From a virus, in the IMG/VR virus record IMGVR_UViG_3300025652_000144, positions 1-43,159 of that record: a stretch of 43,159 nucleotides of DNA, one strand, 5' to 3'. A model generated the notes under the pieces. The model had not been told where the DNA came from and ran no database searches. It saw nothing but the letters and a program-made list of their open reading frames with translations. The position numbers and the translations under genes are program-made. Within the stretch, counting starts at the first letter, position 1. Each line of letters begins with the position of its first letter. Shown one piece after another: positions 25,880 to 32,069 of the stretch.

Positions 25880-26586
25880 AAAACAGTACCTATCAAGCTG
25901 TAATTGATACAGGCCGGACAACGCTTCTTGATACTTCTTTTAGTGAGTACCGGGCGCGTATAGAAGTAATAAATGGGGAGGTAGTATGGTTTCAGGGTGA
26001 CGAACCTATACTCTCTTGCTACCCAAACCACGGCTGCCCTTTAGTAGAAGCTGTCGATATTAAAGGCTTTAATAATAAGATTTTAGTGGGCGGGTTAGGT
26101 CTTGGGTTTACTAGCGAAGCGGCAAGTAAATATGGCGATGTAACGACTGTTGAAATACTGAGTGACGCTATTAACTTTTATAAAGCTGAAAACTCAGAAG
26201 TTGGCTTCGAGATCGTCCATGGAGATTTTAAAGACTACATAAAGTCTAGTAAGGGTAGCTACGATTACATACTAATGCAGTTAGATTTCCCTGGGTATGA
26301 CATCGGCTATCGGTATTGCCTTGAAAGTAATGCAGATATGTATACAAAAGAGTTTATGGAGTTGATTACTAAGCGACTCGCGCCTAACGGTGTTTTTGTT
26401 GTAGAAGCTGTTTGTGAGCACAATAAAGCAACGCCTTTCGGTAGGATGTTAGAAAAAAGCGGTTTTCACGTAACCTCTAATAGAAAACCATTTAACCAAC
26501 GATCACAAGTTTTCGATTACATGCGTTTTATTTGTAGAGTCAAAAAGGGTCTATTTAACCGAGGAGAACACCATGCACAAAGGTAA
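25876..26586 (+). CDS. spermidine-synthase-like / SAM-methyltransferase-fold protein (236 aa)
   Basis: It starts in an ATGA overlap. Residues about 75-105 contain the nucleotide-binding loop ILVGGLGLGFTSEAASK, followed by VTTVEILSDAINFYK with the acidic residue at the end of strand 2. Then come VHGDFKDYI and YDYILMQLDFPGY, which corresponds to the aminopropyltransferase 'D..Y D.I..D' region. This is the layout of the SpeE-type Rossmann fold; a methyltransferase of the same superfamily is the alternative. Encoding such an enzyme would let the phage alter polyamines used to neutralise DNA, but the substrate is not deducible. A late-region position argues for a virion or DNA-packaging link. The C-terminus overlaps the next tiny gene. 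Confidence 0.65.
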   Translation: MKNSTYQAVIDTGRTTLLDTSFSEYRARIEVINGEVVWFQGDEPILSCYPNHGCPLVEAVDIKGFNNKILVGGLGLGFTSEAASKYGDVTTVEILSDAINFYKAENSEVGFEIVHGDFKDYIKSSKGSYDYILMQLDFPGYDIGYRYCLESNADMYTKEFMELITKRLAPNGVFVVEAVCEHNKATPFGRMLEKSGFHVTSNRKPFNQRSQVFDYMRFICRVKKGLFNRGEHHAQR

Positions 26587-26671
26587 AAAATGTATCAACG
26601 CTAAACCGGGCACTAAATCACCTGTGAAGTCTGGGACTAAGAAAGCCCGCAAGACTAAGAAGTCTTATTAA
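26573..26671 (+). CDS. 32-aa very basic peptide
   Basis: ATG is preceded by a strong GAGGAG six bases upstream. The peptide MHKGKKCINAKPGTKSPVKS continues with Lys/Arg-rich GTKKARKTKKSY. It overlaps the previous gene by 14 nt in another frame and the next by one base (TAATG). About half of its residues are Lys, Arg, Ser or Thr, like a histone-tail or protamine-type DNA-binding peptide. It could neutralise DNA in the capsid or coat nucleic acid. No family is recognised, but the ribosome site and coupling support a real gene. Confidence 0.6.
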   Translation: MHKGKKCINAKPGTKSPVKSGTKKARKTKKSY

Positions 26672-26922
26672 TGGCTACTAAGACCAGCAAGCCTAAACGC
26701 AAACGGAACTACGCCAAAGAGTACGCGCGCGATCATGCCTCGCCAACGCAGAAGAAGCGTCGCGCGGGGCGCAACACTGCGCGTGCGAAGATGGCAGCAG
26801 CGGGTAAAGTAAAGAAAGGCGATAAGAAAGATGTCCACCACAAGGATCACAACACTCGCAACAACAAAGCGAGCAATTTAAAAGTGACAACACGCAAATT
26901 AAACCGTGGTAAGCTGCGCTAG
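26671..26922 (+). CDS. small HNH-type endonuclease (83 aa)
   Basis: It starts at the ATG of a TAATG overlap. A basic N-terminus (KPKRKRNYAKEYARDHASPT, then QKKRRAGRN) leads to the HNH core KKDVHHKDHNTRNNKASNLK, in which HH, N and N occupy the metal- and phosphate-contact positions; TTRKLNRG follows as in the family. Small HNH proteins of this kind are widespread in tailed phages and can nick DNA at packaging or act in homing. This gene ends the late plus-strand block. A palindrome follows five bases after its stop. Confidence 0.75.
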   Translation: MATKTSKPKRKRNYAKEYARDHASPTQKKRRAGRNTARAKMAAAGKVKKGDKKDVHHKDHNTRNNKASNLKVTTRKLNRGKLR

Positions 26923-26926
26923 TTAC

Positions 26927-26941
26927 TGTCACATTGTGACA
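26927..26941. promoter_or_regulatory. TGTCACA-T-TGTGACA palindrome
   Basis: Perfect 7-base arms with one central base lie just after the HNH stop. The right half-site TGTGACA recurs at 27153-27159, followed by a further GTGACA at 27160-27165, close to the integrase start. No T-run follows, so it is more likely a protein-binding site (integrase arm site or operator) than a terminator. Confidence 0.4.
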
Positions 26942-27171
26942 ATTGAAGAGTAAAAGTGGGTATTTAATAGTAAATATGAGTAATTATCGTACTATAATTT
27001 ACCTCCACTTAAGTTAGGTAAGTCTAAGTATTTAAAGAGAAAAGTAGCTAAAAGTAAGATCCCAGCTATCGCAACCCCCTAGGGGACGCCATCTCTTTAA
27101 GTGCTTGTTCTTACTTAATTTTTTAGCCTTCAATCTTTCCTTGTGCCAATTTTGTGACAGTGACATAATTC
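26942..27171. other. candidate attP region with interleaved inverted repeats
   Basis: This AT-rich, gene-free stretch upstream of the integrase contains several structured elements. TATTTA/TAAATA arms lie at 26961-26976. TTAAAGAGA (27032-27040) pairs with TCTCTTTAA (27092-27100). AAGTAAGA (27052-27059) pairs with TCTTACTT (27109-27116). The two pairs interleave rather than nest. In their middle lies a spacer-less 10-bp palindrome CCCCTAGGGG (27076-27085). This is the right place for attP core and integrase/Xis arm sites. No tRNA-like sequence was recognised, so the host attB cannot be named. Confidence 0.4.
27141..27169 (+). promoter_or_regulatory. possible sigma70-type promoter for the integrase
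   Basis: TTGTGC (27141-27146) and CATAAT (27164-27169) are spaced by 17 bases and lie 43 bases before the integrase ATG. The -10 is good and the -35 weak. The GTGACA repeats fall in the spacer, and operator site 2 lies immediately downstream. Confidence 0.3.
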
Positions 27172-27174
27172 GCT

Positions 27175-27191
27175 TATTAGCGTCACTAATA
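27175..27191. promoter_or_regulatory. operator-type palindrome, site 2 (integrase)
   Basis: TATTAG and CTAATA are separated by CGTCA. The site matches the shared motif and lies 20 bases before the integrase ATG and just after the candidate promoter, where a bound protein would block transcription. Confidence 0.6.
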
Positions 27192-27211
27192 TCCGCACAG
27201 GAGTTGCAAAG

Positions 27212-28243
27212 ATGGCCACCTTCGTCAATCGACCCACGGGCACACTCGCCCGAATCCGTAAGCACGGATTCCCCACCGTTTCGAAAACATTTAAAACTAA
27301 GACAGCCGCGCGCGCGTGGGCCAACAAAACTGAAGACGCGATGGATTCAGGCGCGTGGCTTGCCGACGAAGAGGCGGCAACGATTACTGTCGCGCAGATG
27401 TTTGACCAGTGGCAGGCTTACGTCCACCCGATCAAACCTTTTTGTAAAAGCAAACTTTCATCGATCGAGTTCCTCAAGCTGCATTTTGGAAGTTGCTCAC
27501 TGGCTGAAGTGACGCCTAAACTCGTGATGGATTTCGGTGCTAAACGTCGACAAAACGTGGCGCGTGCAACGCTGCAAAAAGAGTTGTCGTATTTTGCTCA
27601 GGCCGTCGACTTCGGCGTGACTATGTTTGACTTACCTATTAAAGGTAATCCTGTTAGAGAAGCGACACGCGCAATGGCGCAGATCGGCATGACGGGGGGA
27701 GGGCGTCAGCTTGAACGCAGGCTTAACAAGGGAGAGTTCGAGCGCCTAATTAGCGCCGCTTCACACCGTGCTAGTCGCTGGATGGTGCCTGTGATTGAGG
27801 TCGCCGTTCACACCGCTATGCGGCGTGGGGAAATACACGGTCTGCGATGGTCTGATCTAGACTTCGAGGCTGGCACAATCTTCATTCGCGACCGAAAACA
27901 CCCCACCGAGAAAATAGGTAACGACCAAACCATACCTATGTTTTCTCCTGCTCGCTCAGCTTTGTTAACGGCGAGACAATACTCCAAGTATGAGGACACC
28001 GTGTTCCCTGTTAAAACAGCTAAGGCTATTACCGCTGCGTTTACCCGAATAAAAAACGATGCAGGGATCGAAGACTTGCGTTTTCACGACTTACGCCATG
28101 AAGGCGTCTCACGTTTATTCGAAAGAGGCTGGACTATTCCGCAGGTGGCGGCAGTCAGTGGGCACAGAGATTGGGCCCAGCTTAAACGCTACACGCAACT
28201 TAAACCAGGCGAACTGTTAGAGAACTACGAGAGAGTCAACTGA
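27212..28243 (+). CDS. int: tyrosine-type integrase (343 aa)
   Basis: AGGAG precedes the ATG by eight bases. An N-terminal arm-binding region and an SAM-like core-binding domain (about residues 55-150) precede the catalytic domain from about 170. Catalytic residues can be placed: R204 in TAMRRGEIHGLRW, H292 and R295 in HDLRH, H318 in SGHRD, and the nucleophile Y327 in KRYTQL. It would integrate the phage DNA at attP, probably in the repeat-rich region just upstream. The 3' end overlaps the convergent excisionase-like gene by 19 nt. Its presence marks a temperate phage. Confidence 0.92.
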   Translation: MATFVNRPTGTLARIRKHGFPTVSKTFKTKTAARAWANKTEDAMDSGAWLADEEAATITVAQMFDQWQAYVHPIKPFCKSKLSSIEFLKLHFGSCSLAEVTPKLVMDFGAKRRQNVARATLQKELSYFAQAVDFGVTMFDLPIKGNPVREATRAMAQIGMTGGGRQLERRLNKGEFERLISAASHRASRWMVPVIEVAVHTAMRRGEIHGLRWSDLDFEAGTIFIRDRKHPTEKIGNDQTIPMFSPARSALLTARQYSKYEDTVFPVKTAKAITAAFTRIKNDAGIEDLRFHDLRHEGVSRLFERGWTIPQVAAVSGHRDWAQLKRYTQLKPGELLENYERVN

Positions 28244-28428
28244 CTTGATAAATAGTCGGCGACAGCTTCGGTGGGGAATAGATACTTCTTACCGCGTTTA
28301 ATGTGCGGTATATCGAGTTTACCCTTGTGGATTTGATTGTAGAGTGACTGTATTTTAAACGTAAGAGGCTGGCAAGGCTCCGCTAAATCCATAAATACCC
28401 CATATTCTTTTATTAGTAGGTCTTTCAC
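28225..28428 (-). CDS. excisionase/AlpA-like winged-helix protein (67 aa)
   Basis: The start is a GTG with GGAAG about seven bases upstream. The body SLYNQIHKGKLDIPHIKRGK, then YLFPTEAVADYL, is the MerR/AlpA-type HTH_17 pattern (helix-turn-helix, basic wing GKKYLF, final helix). Such proteins act as excisionases or transcription regulators. It converges on and overlaps the integrase gene by 19 nt and has operator site 3 just upstream, in its own unit below a terminator. A directionality factor is the likely role; a regulator of the operator family is the alternative. Confidence 0.7.
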   Translation of the reverse strand: MKDLLIKEYGVFMDLAEPCQPLTFKIQSLYNQIHKGKLDIPHIKRGKKYLFPTEAVADYLSSQLTLS

Positions 28429-28451
28429 TTATCACTTCCATTGGTTTTTAT

Positions 28452-28466
28452 ATTAGCGGTGCTAAT
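28452..28466. promoter_or_regulatory. operator-type palindrome, site 3 (excisionase-like gene)
   Basis: ATTAGC and GCTAAT are separated by GGT. In the gene's direction the site is followed by ATATAAAAACC and lies 23 bases before the GTG start. Confidence 0.6.
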
Positions 28467-28530
28467 TTACTGTGGTTAGTTTAACCAAAAACAAGTTGTT
28501 TGAGAACCTCATACTCGCGTTTTTTAAAAA

Positions 28531-28577
28531 ATTAACGCACTCTTTTTGCAACAGTTGTACTAAAAGAGTGCGTTAAT
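28531..28577 (-). terminator. intrinsic terminator after the HTH regulator gene
   Basis: Perfect 16-base arms, ATTAACGCACTCTTTT and its complement, lie around a 15-base loop; on the minus strand the stem is followed directly by a run of T. The stop codon of the regulator gene (28573-28575) falls inside the first stem arm. It would separate the upstream minus-strand operon from the excisionase-like gene. Confidence 0.75.
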
Positions 28578-29142
28578 AGAAACGGATGGCTAGGAGAGCA
28601 AACTTCTTTAGCACTTTACTAGATGGAGGGAGTGTATCGCACCCGTAGATGTTAAAGGTTTTAACGCCGCGTTCTTTTACGACAAAGACTTTCGGTTTAA
28701 TAGCACCGTCGAGATACTTCATCTCGATAACTTCTAGGTGAGATCCGTGAACGACATCGAACTTTCTACCAAACGCTTTGAAAGAAGGGACATCGACTTC
28801 GATTAAAAATGAATGCTCGGATTCTGAGGTGTAGTGAGAGGCCGTAGTTTTCTTTTTTGCCGCATCCGACAATTGGTAGTGCGTTTCTATCTGTTTAATA
28901 TTTGGCAACTGCGCAATTATTGTCGGATCGATTTCGACAGGAGAAACGTCAAGGAAGTTAGCCATTTTAATGACCGCTTGAGGCCCCATCTCAGTGAGAT
29001 TATTTAGGTATTGAGAGATGGCACCTTGTGTCCAGCCTAACTGTTTAGCAGCTTTGACTTGAGTAAACTTCATCTCTGATTTTTTTCTCTCCCAAATCCG
29101 TCTGAGATTATTCGCGACTTCCTTTTGGTGTGCTTTGTTCAT
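28573..29142 (-). CDS. HTH transcription regulator, CI-type repressor candidate (189 aa)
   Basis: I start at the ATG at 29142 because GGAGG lies five bases upstream; the frame is open 39 nt further. Residues 27-67 form an HTH_3/XRE domain: FTQVKAAKQLGWTQGAISQY, with the recognition helix TQGAISQYLN, then a further helix ending in NFLDVSP. The C-terminal half (FLIEVDVPSFKAFGRKFDVV onward) is beta-type and may be for oligomerisation. I do not see the Ser/Lys dyad of S24/LexA-type self-cleaving repressors. It is the best candidate for the protein that binds the seven palindromes. Its gene overlaps the nuclease gene by 35 nt and ends in a terminator. Confidence 0.75.
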   Translation of the reverse strand: MNKAHQKEVANNLRRIWERKKSEMKFTQVKAAKQLGWTQGAISQYLNNLTEMGPQAVIKMANFLDVSPVEIDPTIIAQLPNIKQIETHYQLSDAAKKKTTASHYTSESEHSFLIEVDVPSFKAFGRKFDVVHGSHLEVIEMKYLDGAIKPKVFVVKERGVKTFNIYGCDTLPPSSKVLKKFALLAIRFY

Positions 29143-29536
29143 TATCCCCTCCGAGGGCAGTCCGTGAGATCCAGCCTGCAATGTCCTTTACTGGTAGGCT
29201 GTGCTCGTTGAAGTAGGCTTTGGTGATCGGAACCCCAAAGTCATCGCATATTATCACGCCTCTCTGCGCATTTCCTATTACTAATGCGACATCTGGGGTG
29301 CTTTCTTTAGCTCGGTTGAGCCATGCGATTTGCAAAGGAGAGAGACAAGTGCGGAGGACAGTCGACTCTCTTTTGGGCAAAGTCTTAATGAATTTATATT
29401 CTACGAACAAAGCTCCAGCTGGCCCCATATAGTAACTGTCGGGCACACCTCCGGTATAGGTGTCGTGAATCTTCCAGCGGTACACATCAGGGTGTAGCTT
29501 TTTATGGACAGACCTGATGAAAGAGTGCTCAGTCAT
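29108..29536 (-). CDS. PD-(D/E)XK nuclease, VRR-NUC-like (142 aa)
   Basis: The signature GGVPDSYYMG...LFVEYKF places catalytic residues at D33, E46 and K48 (PD-x12-ExK). VRR-NUC and Holliday-junction-resolvase-type small phage nucleases have this layout. It would process branched or replicative DNA. The ATG lies only two bases from the T-rich tail of the upstream terminator and has no Shine-Dalgarno sequence. Translation may therefore depend on read-through transcripts, or be leaderless from a promoter inside the terminator. It overlaps the repressor-like gene downstream. Confidence 0.7.
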   Translation of the reverse strand: MTEHSFIRSVHKKLHPDVYRWKIHDTYTGGVPDSYYMGPAGALFVEYKFIKTLPKRESTVLRTCLSPLQIAWLNRAKESTPDVALVIGNAQRGVIICDDFGVPITKAYFNEHSLPVKDIAGWISRTALGGDNEQSTPKGSRE

Positions 29537-29537
29537 A

Positions 29538-29564
29538 TAAAATAAAGGGGGGCGAACCCCCCGA
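29538..29564 (-). terminator. GGGGGG-TTCG-CCCCCC intrinsic terminator
   Basis: On the minus strand a six-pair G-C stem closed by a TTCG (UUCG) tetraloop is followed by TTTATTTTAT, seven bases after the stop of the upstream gene. A GC stem, an extra-stable loop and a T-rich tail make a strong intrinsic terminator. The next gene's start codon follows two bases later. Confidence 0.85.
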
Positions 29565-29570
29565 TATTAC

Positions 29571-30263
29571 CTAGGCAAACTGCTCGTACATTGCCTCGGC
29601 TTGCTTGTAGTCCTGCTCGACAGCCCAGCCGACCCATGATACATCTGCGTTCATAAAGGTCTGGCCCGACTTGTTCTCAGTCGACACGCCTGCGATTTTC
29701 CACAGGCCTGCAAAACGATCGCCACCTTTCATAGCGATCTGAGAGTTCCAGGCTTTGGACACGCGCAGCTTACTCTTGGCAAAGTCCATAACGATTGGCG
29801 TCTTAGACAGTTCGCCAGTGGTTGGGTCTTTGAGCAAAAGAACGTGACCATGCGTCTCATCAGCCGACCATTCGTCGGGTAATTCTTGTTTGCTGATGTA
29901 CTCGTTAGCGTCGGCTAAGTTACTGAACGTACCGCCGTAACCACCACCTTTCTTAATGTCGCGCCAAACGGCGTACTCATTATTGAAGTGGAGAGACAGG
30001 GCGTAGACGAAGCCGCCGTAGTTCTGCTTGGTTAAGTTGTTGATGAAGTCACCGACGTCGCAACCGTCGATATAATCGCCGTGGTGCTTGTCGACTTCGT
30101 TGTTCATCTTCTGCAACAATTTAAGGCGAGGGATGGTGACCGCGTTGCCGACATTCTCGTTACCACGACCTGCGCCTTCTACGGCTTGCAAGTGGGCTGG
30201 AAGAGCATCGTTTGCGCTGTCTGCTGTTAGTTGGATTGAAACTGCTGTGTTTGATTTAGCCAT
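29571..30263 (-). CDS. hypothetical early protein, possible ssDNA-binding protein (230 aa)
   Basis: GGAG precedes the ATG. The sequence contains VTIPRLKLLQKMNNEVD, GGFVYALSLHFNNEYAVWRD, HGHVLLLKDPTTGEL and a final WVGWAVEQDYKQAEAMYEQF. This overall pattern is common in phage replication modules, where it is often listed as hypothetical and in places suspected to be an OB-fold ssDNA-binding protein. There is no acidic SSB-type tail. It lies in the replication block and is followed by a very strong terminator, suggesting high expression. The ssDNA-binding role is inference. Confidence 0.5.
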   Translation of the reverse strand: MAKSNTAVSIQLTADSANDALPAHLQAVEGAGRGNENVGNAVTIPRLKLLQKMNNEVDKHHGDYIDGCDVGDFINNLTKQNYGGFVYALSLHFNNEYAVWRDIKKGGGYGGTFSNLADANEYISKQELPDEWSADETHGHVLLLKDPTTGELSKTPIVMDFAKSKLRVSKAWNSQIAMKGGDRFAGLWKIAGVSTENKSGQTFMNADVSWVGWAVEQDYKQAEAMYEQFA

Positions 30264-30302
30264 TGAGTATTTACTCCGCTGCTGGTTAGTTTAGTGGTTG
30301 GT

Positions 30303-30668
30303 TTATAAGGATCGGAAATTGACCCTGCGCACTTCGCGTGGCGACAGACCAGGAACTGGTTGTTCTAGCTTGAGCAGTTCCTTGTATGCCGTCGACGAAA
30401 CACGTCTTTGTAAGAGACTGAAATCCTGTGTATCGATGATGTGCTGGTACAGAACGTCCCAGTCATCGACTTCAGGTACAGTGTCTTGGTTAATAGACAC
30501 GCTGGCACTGTCGTTAGCTGTACGCGACAGACCCTGCTTGTCTAATTCTTCGATGAGCCGGTAATCCAGATCGACTCGCTTCTTGTTAAGCTCTTTAAGC
30601 TCAGCGTTGACAACTGTTAAGGCGTCCTTTATTTCTGCCCTGGCTTCAATTAGTTCGTTGATATTCAT
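30303..30668 (-). CDS. hypothetical coiled-coil protein (121 aa)
   Basis: The ATG overlaps the helicase stop (ATGA). Residues 1-45 form a coiled coil (ARAEIKDALTVVNAELKELN, then KKRVDLDYRLIEELDKQG). The rest (SASVSINQDTVPEVDDWDVL, SSTAYKELLKLEQPVPGL) resembles the C-terminus of a small conserved phage protein in replication modules that has no known function. It is between the SNF2 helicase and a possible ssDNA-binding protein and is probably cotranscribed with both. Confidence 0.55.
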   Translation of the reverse strand: MNINELIEARAEIKDALTVVNAELKELNKKRVDLDYRLIEELDKQGLSRTANDSASVSINQDTVPEVDDWDVLYQHIIDTQDFSLLQRRVSSTAYKELLKLEQPVPGLSPREVRRVNFRSL

Positions 30669-32026
30669 GCGGCTTTCCTCGTGTCGTTGAGCGTTTTTAA
30701 AATCCCTAGTAAGTTGTCCATGCGTTCGACTTTACTTCGTAGTTTTTCGTAGACGTCAGGCTCCCAAGTATCGCGAGCTGCGATATGGATAACTTCCGTG
30801 CGTTGCGTTTGCCCTGCGCGATAGATGCGGCGGTTGAACTGTTGATAATGCTCAGCGTTGTAAGTAGGCGAGGCCCAGATAACGCTGGTCGCTTTTGTCA
30901 TCGTGAGGCCGTGACCTGCTGATTGCGGGTGACAGAACACAACTTGTAACTGCCCGGCTTGCATCCGGTCGACGATGTCTTTGCGTTTATGTGCAGGCGT
31001 GCTGCCATCGATGGTCGCGTGTTTGATCTTGAGCTTGGTTGCCAGATCAGCTAAGTGACGTTGTTCGTGCTTCCAGTTGAACGCAACAAGTGAATGTTTG
31101 CGTTCGAGAATAAGCTGCATCACTAAGTTGTAACGCTCGTCGTGTACTGACTGCACTTCGCCATCTTCGGTATACACACTGCCCGTGCATAGCTGCAGTA
31201 GTTTCTTAACTTTTGCGCCTGCGTGGATCGCGTTGATGGTTTGACCGTCGGTTTCTAGTACGGAGTCATTAGCTAGGGTTTTGTAGGCTGCCATGATCTT
31301 AGGCGGCAGTGTGACCAAGCTGGTCTGGTAGGTTTGCTCTGGCATGTCGAGGCAGTCTTCGAGCATGAAGCGCACGTTGATGTCGCTGATGGCCGCTGCA
31401 ACAATAGCCTCTGCATCGTCTTTGTCTTTCCACTCGTTAGCAAAGCCGTTGAATTTAGGCGAGCACACCGACGCGCGGAATGAATAGAAACGTCTGCCTA
31501 GTCTCTCGCCATCGTCAACTATTAAGGTTGGGTGCCAGATGTCCGTAATAGTGTTGCTGTTGGGTGTACCTGACATGGCTATGCGGTACTTGAACTCTTG
31601 CGCTATTTGTAATGCGGCTTTACTACGCTGTGAGTCTTTGTTTTTGAACGCGGTGAACTCGTCGATACATAACGTTTCAAAACCAGTGAGCAGCTCTGTG
31701 TTTTTGAGAATCCACTTAACGGCATCGTGGTTAGTGATAACGATGCTAGCATCACTCTGGAAAGCCGCTTTACGATTCTTGGCATACGCAACGGCGTAAG
31801 TGATGTCAGGTTGGAACTTATTAAGGTCATCGCCCCAGCTGGCTTCGAGAATCGAGAGCGGGGCAAGCACGAGCATTCGGCCACCTTTGTTGCGCTTGTG
31901 GTTATCGGCGTAAGCATCGATAACACTGCGCGTCTTACCTGTTCCAGGGTCGCTTGTGATTAAACAGCGATCCTTACTAAGAATAAAACGTGTTGTTGTA
32001 CTCTGATGTTTAAACGGTTTAAACAT
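30665..32026 (-). CDS. SNF2-family SF2 helicase (453 aa)
   Basis: I start at the ATG at 32026 (MFKPFKHQSTTTRF). The open frame runs 54 nt further up, but that part overlaps operator site 4 and the end of the previous gene. Walker A is SDPGTGKT (residues 25-32), motif II IDEFTAFK with D122-E123, motif III MSGTP near 151-155, and motif VI QFNRRIYRAGQT. These are the hallmarks of the SNF2/Rad54-like SF2 helicases found in many phage replication modules, where they help replication or branch migration. The gene is preceded by an operator-like palindrome 26 bases upstream and so seems to open its own unit. Confidence 0.88.
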   Translation of the reverse strand: MFKPFKHQSTTTRFILSKDRCLITSDPGTGKTRSVIDAYADNHKRNKGGRMLVLAPLSILEASWGDDLNKFQPDITYAVAYAKNRKAAFQSDASIVITNHDAVKWILKNTELLTGFETLCIDEFTAFKNKDSQRSKAALQIAQEFKYRIAMSGTPNSNTITDIWHPTLIVDDGERLGRRFYSFRASVCSPKFNGFANEWKDKDDAEAIVAAAISDINVRFMLEDCLDMPEQTYQTSLVTLPPKIMAAYKTLANDSVLETDGQTINAIHAGAKVKKLLQLCTGSVYTEDGEVQSVHDERYNLVMQLILERKHSLVAFNWKHEQRHLADLATKLKIKHATIDGSTPAHKRKDIVDRMQAGQLQVVFCHPQSAGHGLTMTKATSVIWASPTYNAEHYQQFNRRIYRAGQTQRTEVIHIAARDTWEPDVYEKLRSKVERMDNLLGILKTLNDTRKAA

Positions 32027-32052
32027 ATCATCACTCGTTGATTGGTTTAGAA

Positions 32053-32069
32053 TATTAGCAGGACTAATA
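32053..32069. promoter_or_regulatory. operator-type palindrome, site 4 (SNF2 helicase)
   Basis: TATTAG and CTAATA are separated by CAGGA. A further CTAAT half-site continues at 32070-32074 at a six-base step, as also seen at site 7. The site lies 26 bases before the chosen helicase ATG. Confidence 0.55.

Noticed and set aside
27105-27512. A 135-codon plus-strand frame overlapping the start of the integrase gene
   Set aside because: It crosses the promoter, operator and int start in another frame and has Arg/Ser/Pro-rich non-protein-like sequence; the integrase frame is certain.
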